64,000 nt of DNA from Chitinophaga niastensis (GTDB lineage: Bacteria; Bacteroidota; Bacteroidia; Chitinophagales; Chitinophagaceae): contig NZ_PYAW01000002.1 of NCBI RefSeq assembly GCF_003014755.1, positions 434,001 to 498,000 on the forward strand, written 5' to 3'. The position numbers and the translations under genes were made by a program. The notes below the pieces were generated by a model, which was not told the origin of the DNA, did not search any database, and saw only the letters and a list, made by a program, of their open reading frames with translations. Below are positions 9,401 to 19,800 of the stretch, in pieces (the stretch's first letter is position 1; the number at the start of each line of letters is the position of its first letter).

Positions 9401-10056
9401 ACAGCTTGTTTTCCCTGCAATACACCGGGTTAGATCCTAAGTCGGGCGTGCCTTCTTTTATTAACCAGGATGGTGTTAACAGCTCAGATGTAAATCTGCA
9501 GTCACTTATTACAAAAAACCTGGTATATGAAGGCGCGGTAGATCCGCCTGTTACCGGTGGGTTCTCCAATACATTCCGCTATAAAGCTTTATCACTGAAT
9601 ATATTTTTTACTTATCAGTTTGGCAATAAGATCCGCTTATATCCTGCATTCAAAACAACTTACTCTGATCTGGATGCAATGCCGAAAGAGTTTTATGACA
9701 GATGGGTAATGCCCGGAGATGAAGCCAGGACGCATGTGCCTTCTATACTCGATGCCTTTGAAAAAGTACTGATCAGTGGTGCGCATCCTTATAACAACTA
9801 TAATTTCTCTACCGAAAGAGTTGCCAAGGGCGATTTTATCCGCCTGAAAACAGTCTCCCTTACTTATCAGCTTCCGGCGGGATTAACAAAACGCGCGGGA
9901 CTGAATAATGTGTCTGTAAGCGCTGCTGCTATTAACCCCTGGCTGATCTATGCTGATAGCAAACTGCAAGGCCAGGACCCTGAATTTTTTAACTCAGGTG
10001 GGGTAGCACAACCTATTCAAAAGCAATTCACTCTTTCATTAAAAGTAGGTATTTAA
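6412..10056 (+). CDS. SusC/RagA-family TonB-linked outer membrane receptor with N-terminal STN signalling domain
   Basis: This 1214-residue protein has a signal peptide (cleavage near VRA, residue 23). A secretin/TonB N-terminal (STN) domain follows at about 33-108 (LRNVVLKDALEKISNLAEVSFVY), then a carboxypeptidase-like regulatory domain (about 133-205) and a TonB-box-like LQEVVVTGF near 211. The plug carries the SusC signatures RIRGATSINGDNKPLWVVDG and FDILKDAAATALYGARAMNG, and the rest is a long barrel. SusC imports oligomeric substrate together with SusD. The STN domain adds signalling: on ligand binding it contacts the periplasmic part of FecR, whose gene is directly upstream. The substrate is unknown, although the metallopeptidase downstream hints at peptide or protein. 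Confidence 0.95.
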   Translation: MLRKVQCFIYSLFLLLTVLEVRAERDGTQDALDKKITIQLRNVVLKDALEKISNLAEVSFVYVGSEVLDANKVSISAHNEKVGDLLNKLLTPYSLSFSVIYDRIVIKHENGKKLISLTESNTLRQIALRITDVKGVVTNEKKEPLPGVAIIIKGTSRGVTTNDKGAFEMKRIANDAILVFNFTGYKTEEISVSEFLNGPLNIVLKEKPTRLQEVVVTGFQSIDKSKFSGAATRLKAEDVKIDGMTDVSRMLEGRVAGVSIQNVSGTFGTAPKVRIRGATSINGDNKPLWVVDGVVLEDVVNISNDQLSSGDPTTLLGSAVAGLNVNDIESFDILKDAAATALYGARAMNGVVVITTKKGRVGKPVIAYSGNFSTQLKPDYRNFNIMNSGQQMSVLAELERKGILNSDILSQGDIGVFGKLYDQLNADPNGNFPVENDPAKKKAFLLRYAKANTNWFGLLFRNNFVQDHSLSISSGTDKSQSYFSTSFFSDNGWTLADKVTRYTLNYRNNYKLSDRLTAGFSTLASVRRQQAPGALTRSSNPVEGRYDRDFDINPFSYSLNTSRTLTAYDEQGGLEYFRRNFAPFNIINELRNNYLNLNMMDLRLQADLGWKLTKNIRYEFTGAIRYVKSSREHQITENANMANAYRSAGNSTIAQNNKFLYRDPDNPDAMPVIVLPAGGFYNRTEDQLLNYDFRNGLNYSDTFAQKHNINVLIGQQVKYADRQNASNTGYGYQYENGGATFTDYHILKQTIESNFPYYAMGRDYDRFAAFYATSTYAYNNKYNLTGTVRYDGSNRLGQSSKARWLPTWSVAGSWNIDREPFAERIKQLDYLTLRASYGLTASMGPATNSNIVYQTINTNRPHLNEVESVIRLSHLQNDDLTWEKLYTTNIGLDGGFFNNRLNFSIDAYTRKSFDLISIIKTSGIGGEMYKAANYADMNSKGIEVMVGGDVIRSKVWGWKSNVTFGYSVNKITNAKNIPGIFDLVVAEGGSKEGYPVHSLFSLQYTGLDPKSGVPSFINQDGVNSSDVNLQSLITKNLVYEGAVDPPVTGGFSNTFRYKALSLNIFFTYQFGNKIRLYPAFKTTYSDLDAMPKEFYDRWVMPGDEARTHVPSILDAFEKVLISGAHPYNNYNFSTERVAKGDFIRLKTVSLTYQLPAGLTKRAGLNNVSVSAAAINPWLIYADSKLQGQDPEFFNSGGVAQPIQKQFTLSLKVGI

Positions 10057-10067
10057 AAAAGGAAAAT

Positions 10068-11555
10068 ATGCCATCATACTATATAACGTCAACCAATAAA
10101 CGAAAAATAAGACCGCTTGCCATTGCGGCCTTCGCAGTGGTAGCACTCCTGGCAGCCGGATGCAAAAAGTACCTGGAACAGGTGCCGGACAGTACCTGGA
10201 CGGATCTGAGTACGCCCGCCAAAGTAAGTAAACTATTGGGCACCGCTTATCCGCAATCCAGCTACATCGCTATGTGTGAAGCCATGACAGATAACGTGGG
10301 AGATAAAGGTGTAGGTATATACGACCGGCCCAACCAGGATGCTTATTTATTCCGTGATATACAATCCATTGAACAGGATTCTCCTGAATCATACTGGACG
10401 GCCTGTTATACGGCCATTGCTGCTGCCAACCAGGCATTGCAGGCATGTAATAATGCTGTTGATAAGGCAGCCTATCAACACCAGAAAGGCGAAGCCCTGG
10501 TAGCAAGAGCTTACGCACATTTTATGCTGGTGAATATTTTTGCTAAAGTTTATGATGCCGGTACAGCCGCCACTGATGCCGGTATCCCTTATGTAACTGA
10601 ACCGGAAACAGTAGTGATGAAACAGTATGACCGGAAAACAGTGGCTTATGTGTATGACATGGTTGAAAAGGACTTGCTGGAAGGATTACCATTGATCAGT
10701 GACGAAGCGTATAGTGTACCCCGTTATCATTTTAATCGTAGCGCTGCCTATGTATTTGCTACGCGTTTTTATCTGTATAAAAAAGATTACGCTAAAGTAG
10801 TAGCCTATGCCAATCAGACTTTTGCCAATAACGATATAGCTACCAACATGCGGCAGTGGAATAGCACTTATAGCTCCTTGTCGCCCGCACAGATCTATGA
10901 TCTGTATGCCAATGCAAAAGAAAATGCTAACCTGCTGATTGTGGAAACGCCGTCTTTATGGGGCCGTAACGTTGGGCGGTATCGCTATGACCTGGACTAT
11001 GCACACCAGGTACAGATTCTGAGATACAATGTAACCGGCGGTGACTGGGTTTATCCGGTGTACTACTTTGGTTCACAGGACTATTTTGTACCAAAGCTCA
11101 CAGAGTATTTTGTAAAGTCATCTGTTAACGCCACTATCGGTCAGCCTTATGTAATGGTGCCTTTGCTCACTACTGAAGAAGTATTGTTTAACAGGGCAGA
11201 AGCCAATGCATACCTGAATAAGACCAGTGCTGCATTAAAAGACCTCAACCTTTTTGCCAGCAAGCGTATCAGGAATTACGATGCATCATTGCATGGCATT
11301 ACATTATCCACCATCCAGAATTTTTATGGCATCAGTGATGCACGCACAGGACTGATACACACTATCCTCGATTTTAAACGTGCGGAATATGTACAGGAAG
11401 GTATGCGTTGGTTCGATATGCAACGATATAAAATGCCGGTAGTACATCATACCAGGGAAGGACAGATACTTGAATTAAAAGCAGATGATAACCGTCGTGT
11501 ATTTCAGATCCCGGAATCGGCTACTACATCAGGTATTACATTGAATCCGAGATAA
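10068..11555 (+). CDS. RagB/SusD-family lipoprotein
   Basis: This 495-residue protein has an unusually long polar N-tail (about 16 residues) before the hydrophobic signal and lipobox LLAAGC (Cys32). SusD-type features include GEALVARAYAHFMLVNIFAKVYD, LLTTEEVLFNRAEANAYLN and a closing FKRAEYVQEGMRWFDMQRYKMPV motif. It would sit on the cell surface as partner of the SusC encoded 11 bases upstream. Sequence similarity to the SusD at 310-1713 is limited to these family motifs, so the two loci probably bind different ligands. A shorter start is possible, but the next in-frame ATG lies too far downstream for a signal. Confidence 0.94.
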   Translation: MPSYYITSTNKRKIRPLAIAAFAVVALLAAGCKKYLEQVPDSTWTDLSTPAKVSKLLGTAYPQSSYIAMCEAMTDNVGDKGVGIYDRPNQDAYLFRDIQSIEQDSPESYWTACYTAIAAANQALQACNNAVDKAAYQHQKGEALVARAYAHFMLVNIFAKVYDAGTAATDAGIPYVTEPETVVMKQYDRKTVAYVYDMVEKDLLEGLPLISDEAYSVPRYHFNRSAAYVFATRFYLYKKDYAKVVAYANQTFANNDIATNMRQWNSTYSSLSPAQIYDLYANAKENANLLIVETPSLWGRNVGRYRYDLDYAHQVQILRYNVTGGDWVYPVYYFGSQDYFVPKLTEYFVKSSVNATIGQPYVMVPLLTTEEVLFNRAEANAYLNKTSAALKDLNLFASKRIRNYDASLHGITLSTIQNFYGISDARTGLIHTILDFKRAEYVQEGMRWFDMQRYKMPVVHHTREGQILELKADDNRRVFQIPESATTSGITLNPR

Positions 11556-11601
11556 TATCCGGCGTAAAAACAACCAAATATCAACATTAAAAAATACTCA
11601 A

Positions 11602-12501
11602 ATGAAAGCATTACTTCTCATCACCACCTTATGCTTACTCATGGCCTGCAGTAAAAAAGATGACCTGGGTAACGTGGAAGAAATTCCTGGTCTGGGTGGC
11701 GACACATGGGTAAAAGGGCCACTGGACCAATGGTTGTACGACACACTCACCGTGCCTTATAACATCGCGGTGAAATATAAATGGGATCAGTTTGAATATG
11801 AACTGAATAAAACACTGGTGCCGCCTAAAGAAGAAAAAGTTATACCAGTGATGAGTGCGATTAAAAAAGTATGGATGAATACTTATGTAGCAGAAGCAGG
11901 CACCTTATTTTTTAAGAAGTACTGCCCCAAGTATTTTATTCTCTCCGGAAGTGCCAGCTGGAACGAGAACGGCACCATCACACTGGGTACTGCTGAAGGA
12001 GGCCGTAAAGTAGTACTGTACCTGCTGAATGATTTTTTAACGAAAGATATGCCGGGCTATCAGCCAGCTGATTCTGGTGTTGTAAAACAAATGTTTCATG
12101 TAATAGAACATGAGTTTGGACATATCCTGCATCAGACAACCATGTACCCGGTTGAGTTTAAACGTATCTGCGCTGGTTTTTATACCGGTAACTGGAATAA
12201 TATTTCTGATGAGAATGCCCACCGTGATGGTTTTGTTACCCCTTATGCTATGTCGGCATTTGATGAAGATTTTGTGGAGATGATTTCCACGATGTTGGTA
12301 GAAGGCAGAACAGGATTTGATATGATCGTGAATAGTATTCCTGAAGGTACCAGTATCAACGGTGTTTCAAAAGCAGAAGCACAGGCGCGTTTGCGCAGGA
12401 AAGAAGCTATTGTGGTAAGCTATTTCCAGACAGTGTGGCATATAGATTTTTACAGCCTGCAAAATCGTACGAGGAAAGAAATTGTTCAATTACTCTATTA
12501 A
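11602..12501 (+). CDS. Putative zinc-binding metallopeptidase lipoprotein of SusCD loci
   Basis: This 299-residue protein has a lipoprotein signal (LCLLMAC, Cys16) and a zinc motif HEFGH (171-175) within HVIEHEFGHILHQ. A later acidic segment (FDEDFVEMISTMLVEG) could supply the third ligand. This matches the pattern of the putative zinc-binding metallopeptidases often found behind SusC/SusD genes. It would be anchored in the outer membrane and might trim peptide or protein substrate for the SusCD pair 46 bases upstream. The DUF4302 gene follows 35 bases later, a common companion. Catalytic class is read from the motif; the substrate is not known. Confidence 0.85.
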   Translation: MKALLLITTLCLLMACSKKDDLGNVEEIPGLGGDTWVKGPLDQWLYDTLTVPYNIAVKYKWDQFEYELNKTLVPPKEEKVIPVMSAIKKVWMNTYVAEAGTLFFKKYCPKYFILSGSASWNENGTITLGTAEGGRKVVLYLLNDFLTKDMPGYQPADSGVVKQMFHVIEHEFGHILHQTTMYPVEFKRICAGFYTGNWNNISDENAHRDGFVTPYAMSAFDEDFVEMISTMLVEGRTGFDMIVNSIPEGTSINGVSKAEAQARLRRKEAIVVSYFQTVWHIDFYSLQNRTRKEIVQLLY

Positions 12502-12536
12502 AAAATATTGCTCTGCAAGAGCATAAAAATATAAGT

Positions 12537-13835
12537 ATGAGAAAGAATCTAGTCTGCTTATTACTCATCATTACAGGAATATACGCCTGTAAAAAAGAAA
12601 CGGATCCCGTTTTTGATAAGTCGCCCGATGAACGCATTAACGATACCCTCCGGCATTACCAGGAAGTGCTTACCAGCGCTACTTATGGCTGGAAAGGACT
12701 GGTATATCCTGCTGGTGTGCCAGGGAGTGTTTTTGGTTTTTACTTTCATTTTACTGCAAGTAACCGGGTGGAGATGTTTTCTGATTTTGAAGCCGGCAGC
12801 ACCAGCACGGTGCATGAAAGCAGCTGGCGTTTAAAGGCCTTACAACAACCTTCCCTGTTGTTTGACACCTACTCCTACCTGCATGTATTATGTGACCCTG
12901 ATGCGGCTCATAATGGCGGCAGCTACGGGCAGGGGCTGGGCTCTGATTTCGAGTTTGCTATCAACGGTCTGCATGGAGATACATTGTTATTAACCGGACG
13001 TTTTCATGGAAGCAAAGCCGTGCTGATAAGGGCCACACAACCGGAACAGGATGCTTATTACCAGCATCATATTAACCGGGCTATTGATAGCGTATCCCTT
13101 ATTCTCACTTATTTCCGGCAGATGAATATTGGTGCAAACAAGTATGACGTGAGCATAAATAAAGACCTGCACCAGATAACTTTTACCTGGATAGTGAATG
13201 GTAAAGTAAAACAGGTGACTACCGGTTACTACTATACGTCAAATGGGATTGCCTTGTCGCCGGCATTTAACGACAGTACCACTATCATCAGCAGTTTTGA
13301 AAATGTGAAATGGGATGGTAGCGCCATCACAGGCAGCATCAATGGCAGTAATGCCGGTATTACTGAAACGGCCAGGCCGGTAGCTGTAGATGGCAGCGCA
13401 CCTAAAAGATGGTACCAGCACGTAGCGGATCAGGGCTCTTATTGGGCTTCCTATTATGGGTTTCATGTAAATGGTGTAGACGATGCCTATCACATTATCG
13501 GTTTGCCGGCTTACGTTGGCGTTACCTACTGGCCAAATATCAATGGCCCCGGCAGTTTTGATCTCCTCGGATTTGTGCTGCGGCAGGGTAGTGAACGTCC
13601 AAGCGTTACCTATGGCCCCGGTTATGATGCGCCCACTTTTACAACTGATGGCAGGATCATTTTTAATGATAATGGTCTTTATGGATCTCTGCCCGCCAAT
13701 ATACAGCCTGTTCTGAAAACAAGGGCAGCCATGGCCGATCCACAGGGATTTTTCCTGGTACAAAAAAGTAGCACCACTTATGATATGGTGAGTGCAAGCG
13801 ATGGGAAATCGTGGATCAACTGGTCAGGTAATTGA
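12537..13835 (+). CDS. DUF4302-like lipoprotein of SusCD loci
   Basis: The frame is open upstream to 12435 inside the preceding gene, but the ATG at 12537 gives a clean lipoprotein signal (LLLIITGIYAC, Cys18) and a 432-residue product, so it is preferred. After the anchor comes SPDERINDTLRHYQEVLTSATYGWKGLVYPAG, the N-terminal pattern of DUF4302 proteins, followed by beta-rich sequence. No catalytic motif is evident. Such proteins are usually encoded beside a SusCD pair and a zinc metallopeptidase, as here, and are thought to be surface accessory or binding proteins. The next gene, the giant adhesin, starts only 32 bases later, so the transcript may continue. Confidence 0.75.
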   Translation: MRKNLVCLLLIITGIYACKKETDPVFDKSPDERINDTLRHYQEVLTSATYGWKGLVYPAGVPGSVFGFYFHFTASNRVEMFSDFEAGSTSTVHESSWRLKALQQPSLLFDTYSYLHVLCDPDAAHNGGSYGQGLGSDFEFAINGLHGDTLLLTGRFHGSKAVLIRATQPEQDAYYQHHINRAIDSVSLILTYFRQMNIGANKYDVSINKDLHQITFTWIVNGKVKQVTTGYYYTSNGIALSPAFNDSTTIISSFENVKWDGSAITGSINGSNAGITETARPVAVDGSAPKRWYQHVADQGSYWASYYGFHVNGVDDAYHIIGLPAYVGVTYWPNINGPGSFDLLGFVLRQGSERPSVTYGPGYDAPTFTTDGRIIFNDNGLYGSLPANIQPVLKTRAAMADPQGFFLVQKSSTTYDMVSASDGKSWINWSGN

Positions 13836-13867
13836 ATCACAGTAACTATCAATTCAAATAACCTCAT

Positions 13868-16800
13868 ATGAGAAATTGTACTGTTCATTATTTATACAAA
13901 ACATTACTTGTAGGAGTACTGCTGCTGCTGGCATGCCGGCTGTCGGCACAAACGGATATCAGTATTGGTAATAGTACCACTGGTAATACCAGCACCGGGT
14001 ATCCGTGTCCGTTACAAGACTACTATGAAGGCAGCAGGGCACAGTTCCTGTATCGTGCCTCGGAACTCAATGCAGCGGGGATGTCTACCGGTGTTATCAG
14101 TGCGCTGAAATTCATGGTAACGAATCTTAATAATGCCGATACCGCTGAGCAATACACCGTCAAAATAGGAACTACCACGGATACCTCGCTGGACCAAAAT
14201 AGCTGGATAACAGTTGGTAACCAGGTATACGGGCCTATTGATTATGCATTCAAAACCGGCGTAAATGCTTTCACTTTCTCTTCCGGTTTTTTCTGGAACG
14301 GATCAGATAATATCGTGATAGAAATATGTAACGGCGCACTTAATTCGGATTCAAGGGTTACGTATACGTATAATCCTACAGTGCCCTTTACTACGAACCT
14401 TTCCTTTAACGGTTCACATACTTACAGAGTAGATAATCAAAATTATTTGTGTGGCACCACCAGCACCAGCAATTCAGGTGATATGACCACACGGCCGGAT
14501 ATAAAATTTTCGTGGACTGCAGCTGCACCCTGCACAGGAACACCTGCCGCAGGCACCGCCACTGCCAGTACCACCAATGCTTGTCTGAACAGTGCTTTCA
14601 GTGTTAGTTTATCCGGTACCACTATTGCGTCAGGACTAACGTATCAATGGCAATCATCTGCCAACAATACTACCTGGACAGATATCATCGGCGCCACTTC
14701 AAACAGGCTTACTACTACGCAAACAGTTACCAGCTATTACCGTTGTAAGGTAACGTGTACTACCAGTAGTACGCAGGTATTTTCCAATAGTGTGGCGGTG
14801 AGCTCTCCGCTTCCTGTATCCGGTACGTTCACTATCAATAAAGCAATACCCACAGGCGCCGGCAATTTTGCCTCTTTTAATGATGCCTATAACTATATGA
14901 AATGCGGCATCAGCGGTCCCATAATATTCAATGTAGTGGCAGGTAGCGGGCTATATAATGAGCAACTGGTATTACAACCGGTGCCAGGGGCCTCTGCTGC
15001 TAATACCATCACCTTTAACGGTAATGGGGATACGCTTGCATTTGCCGGCACTTCCGCTGCACGTGCGGTGATAAAACTGGATGATGCAGATTATTTTACT
15101 TTTAATAATCTTGTTATCAAAAACCGCAGCACCAGTTCTTCTTCCTATGGTTGGGGCGTACACCTCACTAATAATGCGGATTACAACACTTTCAGCAACT
15201 GTACTTTTTTGCTGGATACCACGGCCTCCGCTTCCAATTATGCAGGTATTGTTATCAGTAGTTCCAGCACTTCGCCCACCAGTAGTGGTGATGCAAGGTG
15301 TGATTTTAATACGTTTACAGGAAATACGATCAACGGTGGCTACTATGGTATTGTGATGGCGGGCAGTATCACCATGGCCAATGGTAATAACAAAATTACC
15401 AACAATAAAATCAGCAACTTCTATAACTATGGTATTTATATCACCGGCTCTTTTAATACACTGATAGAAAATAATATAATCAGCAGACCCACACGTAGTA
15501 ATGTAACTACCTTCTATGGTATTTACTTTACCAGCTTAAGTACCAAAGCAAATATTACCCGTAACATTATCCGCGATCCTTTTGGCGGTGCACCCAATAG
15601 CACCAGCAGTACTTATGGTATTTACTTCAGCAGTACTGATGCCTTATCGCAATTGGAAAATGTTGTCAGCAATAACCTCCTGTATAATTTTTCCGGTAAG
15701 GGAGATGCTTATGGTATTTATAATTCAAGTTCTGATAATGTTTGGTATTATCACAATACCATTGCGCTGGACGGTGCTGCTACAAACTCCACAAGTTATA
15801 CTTCGCGTGGGTTTTATCAAACATCAAAAGCGGATGGAGTTGAATTTTTAAATAACCTGATTGCTGTAACACGCGCCGGTGGAGGTAGTAAGTTCTGCGT
15901 TTATTTTGGCGCAACCGATGGAACTATTCATGCCAACAGAAATGACTATTACCTGTCTACTGCTACAGGTACCAATAATATCGGATACTATGGTACTGCC
16001 GGCACAGCGAGTTTACTGGATTGGCAAACGGCTTCCAAACAGGATTCCAACTCAGTTAGCTCTAATCCTTTATTTGTAGCACCGGCTTCCGGAAATTATA
16101 CGCCAGCCAATGCTTCTATCGATAACAAAGGAACACCGGTAAATATCCTGGTAGATCTTAATAATGCGCCGAGAAGTACCAGCACACCGGATATTGGTGC
16201 TATCGAATTTACACCTGGTCCTTGTATTACACCACCGATAGGAGGTAATGCACATGTGAGTCCTGCGGCGATATGTGTAAACAGGAAGGTATCGTTATCG
16301 CTAACGGATAATACAATCGGTTTGGGGCAAACGTACCAGTGGCAAACAGCTGCTACTGCTACCGGCACCTATACTCCGATAGGTGGCGTGCTAACTAATC
16401 CGGATACAGCAGTCACGGCTATCGCTACTACTTATTATCGTGTAGCCGTTACATGTAGTGGTAATACTTCCTATTCCGCTCCTGTATTGTTGACCGTAAA
16501 TCCTGCTTTCCCTGCAGGTACCTACACCATTAATAAGGGTGCGCCAGCCAGTGCTACCAACTTCGTCAGCTTTAATGCTGCCAAAGCAGCGATGGAATGT
16601 GGTATACAAGGCCCCATTGTACTCAATGTGGTAGCCGGTTCCGGGCCATACCTGGAACAATTGGTGCTGGATTCCATTGCAGGTACTTCTGCCGTTAATA
16701 CCATTACGTTTAACGGTAACGGCAATACGATAAAATTTGCGCCTACAGAAAGTAATGAACGTGCCGTGATAAAACTGCGCACCGCAGATCATATCACGTT

Positions 16801-19800
16801 CGACAGCCTTACTATAGATGCTACCAGTGTAGACTATGGTTATGCTATACATATTCTGAATAATGCAGATAGCAACACTATCAGCCGCTGTAATATTATC
16901 GCTGATTTGGATAATAGTTATCAGGACTATGCCGGTATCGTTATTAATGGCAGCGACTCCTACGCCACCACAGGCGCCAATAATAACTGTGATGGTAATA
17001 CTATTGTGAAAAACACAATTACCGGTGGTTATTATGGTATTGTTATTTACAGTACTGCAAGCAGCCCGGTTAGTGGAAATACGATCCTGAATAATACGGT
17101 GAAAGATTTTTATGCTACTGGTATAATGGCCACTGGTACCACTAAAACGCTGATTGATCACAATGATGTTTTCAGACCAGCCCGTACATCCAGCAGCTAT
17201 TCATTGCATGGTATCAGTGTGGGAGATAAGGGGACGGATGTAGTGGTAAGTAATAACCGTATACACAACCTGATTGGTGGCGACCCTACCAGCGGCTCTT
17301 CTATTTACGGTATAGAACATTCTTATGCAGATGCCACTGCTGCCAGCCCTTCAAAAGTTTTCAACAATATCATTTATGATATACGTGGTTCCGGCTACCA
17401 GTATGGCTTCTCCAACTATAGCGCTGATTACGTGTATTATTATCATAACACGGTTGTGCTGAATGATAATAAGAATACATCAAATGTGGATGCTACCGCA
17501 TTTGATCAGTCGAGCAGTGCAGCGGGGCTTCAGTTCTTTGATAATATTGTGGATGTAAGCAGAACCGGTAATGGTGACAGGGTGGGTCTGGATATTTATA
17601 CCAGCTCTACTATTGCTTCCAATTACAACGATATCTATGTAAAAAGTAGTAATAACACTGCTTATGTGGGTAGGATGAATGGAGCTTCGCCTACACTTGC
17701 AGCGTGGAGAACTGCTACCAAACTGGATAGTAACTCTCTCTCCATACAACCTGTATTTGCAGATCCGGCGAATGGGAATTATGCACCGGTTATTTCTCCG
17801 TTAGATAATTCGGGTAAAGCAGTGGGTATCACCAATGATATTCTTGGTGTTGTAAGAAGCACCACCAAACCGGATATGGGCGCGTATGAAGTAAACATTC
17901 CGCTTTGTGCCAAACCTGTGGTACCTGGTACATCTACTGTTGATCCGCTTACGCCTGTTTGTATGGGTACGCAGATTAAACTGGATCTCACAGGCAACAG
18001 CGCCGGTGGTACACAAACTTACCATTGGCAACGCGCCGTGAGCGTAAACGGACCATGGGAATTTGCCAGCGATACACAATATGTAAGTACATTCAACACC
18101 ATCATTGGTGTACAGAATTACTACCGCTGCCTCATTGTATGCGGTGGCACTGATACGGCTTATGCTGTACCTGTAAAGGCTAATCTGAATCCGCCTTTGC
18201 TGGCAGGAACGTATACAATTGATCCTTCCAAACCTTCCAGCGTTACCAACTTCCAGTCGTTCAGCAGTGCTGCTTCCAAACTGGAATGTGGTATAGCCGG
18301 TCCTGTTACCTTCCTGGCAAAAGCCGGTACTTATAATGAGCAGGTAGCTATGCATCATATTCCGGGTGCATCAGCGGTGAACAGGGTGACCTTCAGCAGT
18401 GAAACAAATACAGCTGCTGCTGTAACGCTTACCTATGCAGGTACTTCAGCGTTGAACTACGTGTTGCTGCTGGATAGTGTGGATTATGTTACCTGGAAAG
18501 CCATTACCATCAAACCAGCCGATACTGTTAATGCCAGGGGAGTGGTATATGCTAAATCATCTTCCTATGACAGCATTGTTAATTGTGGAGTTACCTTACC
18601 GGTTACTACCAGTACAGGAAATACTATCTCCGGTGTATATGCAAATCAATGTGTGGGATTGGGTAATGTGATCACCGGAAACACTATCACTAACGGCTCC
18701 AATGGTATTTACTGGGAAGGCAGCTACAGCAATGTTACGCCTGGGCTGGTACTGGATAGTAATATCCTGAACGGTGCATATACAAATGGTATTTATGCCA
18801 ACTACATTGATAGCCTGATAGCTACGCGTAACCAGGTGAATTTAAGCGGTGCGCTTGCATTTACTGCGTATGGTATCTATGTGAGCAACTGTAGTAACGG
18901 TTTCGCCCTGCCAAATAACAAGATCAATATTACCAATGTAACGAGCAAGGTATATGGTATTTACCTGAGCTACTGTTCAGCCAGCGCTGGTATTAGAAGT
19001 ATGGTGACAGGCAACAAGGTTGTTGCCAGAGGAGGTAATACCAATGATGTGTATGGCCTGGCGCTCTATTCTGATGGTTATAGTAACGTATTGAATAATG
19101 TGATCAGTGTACAAACTACGGGTAGCAATGCTTACGGTCTTTACAGTGAAAGCAATAACAACATCAGCTACTATAATAACTCCGTGCTGAATAGTGCTAC
19201 TGCTACTGTGGATAACTATGCTGCTTATTTCATGCATGATTATTCCAGCAGCGGAAATATCAAGATAAAGAACAACATTTTTGCGCATGACACTTCAGGT
19301 AGCGCCATGTATATTTCCAAGCCTGATTATCTGAAGAGTGATTACAATACACTGTATACAAAAGGTACTGTTTTGGTGAGTCAACTTACGCCGGCAGGTA
19401 CTTTTGCCACATTACAGCAGTATAAAGATGCAGATACACTGGATGTGAATTCCATTGTTTATAAACCGGCATTCGTGAATAATACAGAGCTGAAACCTGA
19501 TATTACCAATCCGGAAGTATGGGCTATTCATGGCCGTGGTGTGCAGATAGAAGGTAATGATAAAGATATCAACGGTGCCTTCAGAGCTGTTAAATTAACA
19601 CAAGGTGTACCTGATATGGGCGCCTACGCATTCCTGCCAACATCAGTGCCTCCTGTACTGCCGGCGTTTCCGGCTGTTCCGGCACCAGGCATTACGCAAA
19701 CATTTATGTTTGGTACAGATACCGTAACAAAAATTACGTGGAATGCAGGGGCACCTGTTCCTGGTAATATCGCTGTGAGACGCTACTCCGGCGTTAAGCC

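Noticed and set aside
16391..17161. A 256-codon open frame on the minus strand
   Set aside because: It is antisense to the giant adhesin gene, has an odd Ile/Thr/Cys-rich composition, and no start context or domain; it mirrors the codon pattern of the real gene.
14500..19600. Many short near-repeats with regular spacing, looking like a tandem or CRISPR-like array
   Set aside because: They are codons of beta-helix turns and Thr/Ser/Asn-rich coding repeats in one long open frame; there are no constant direct repeats with unique spacers.
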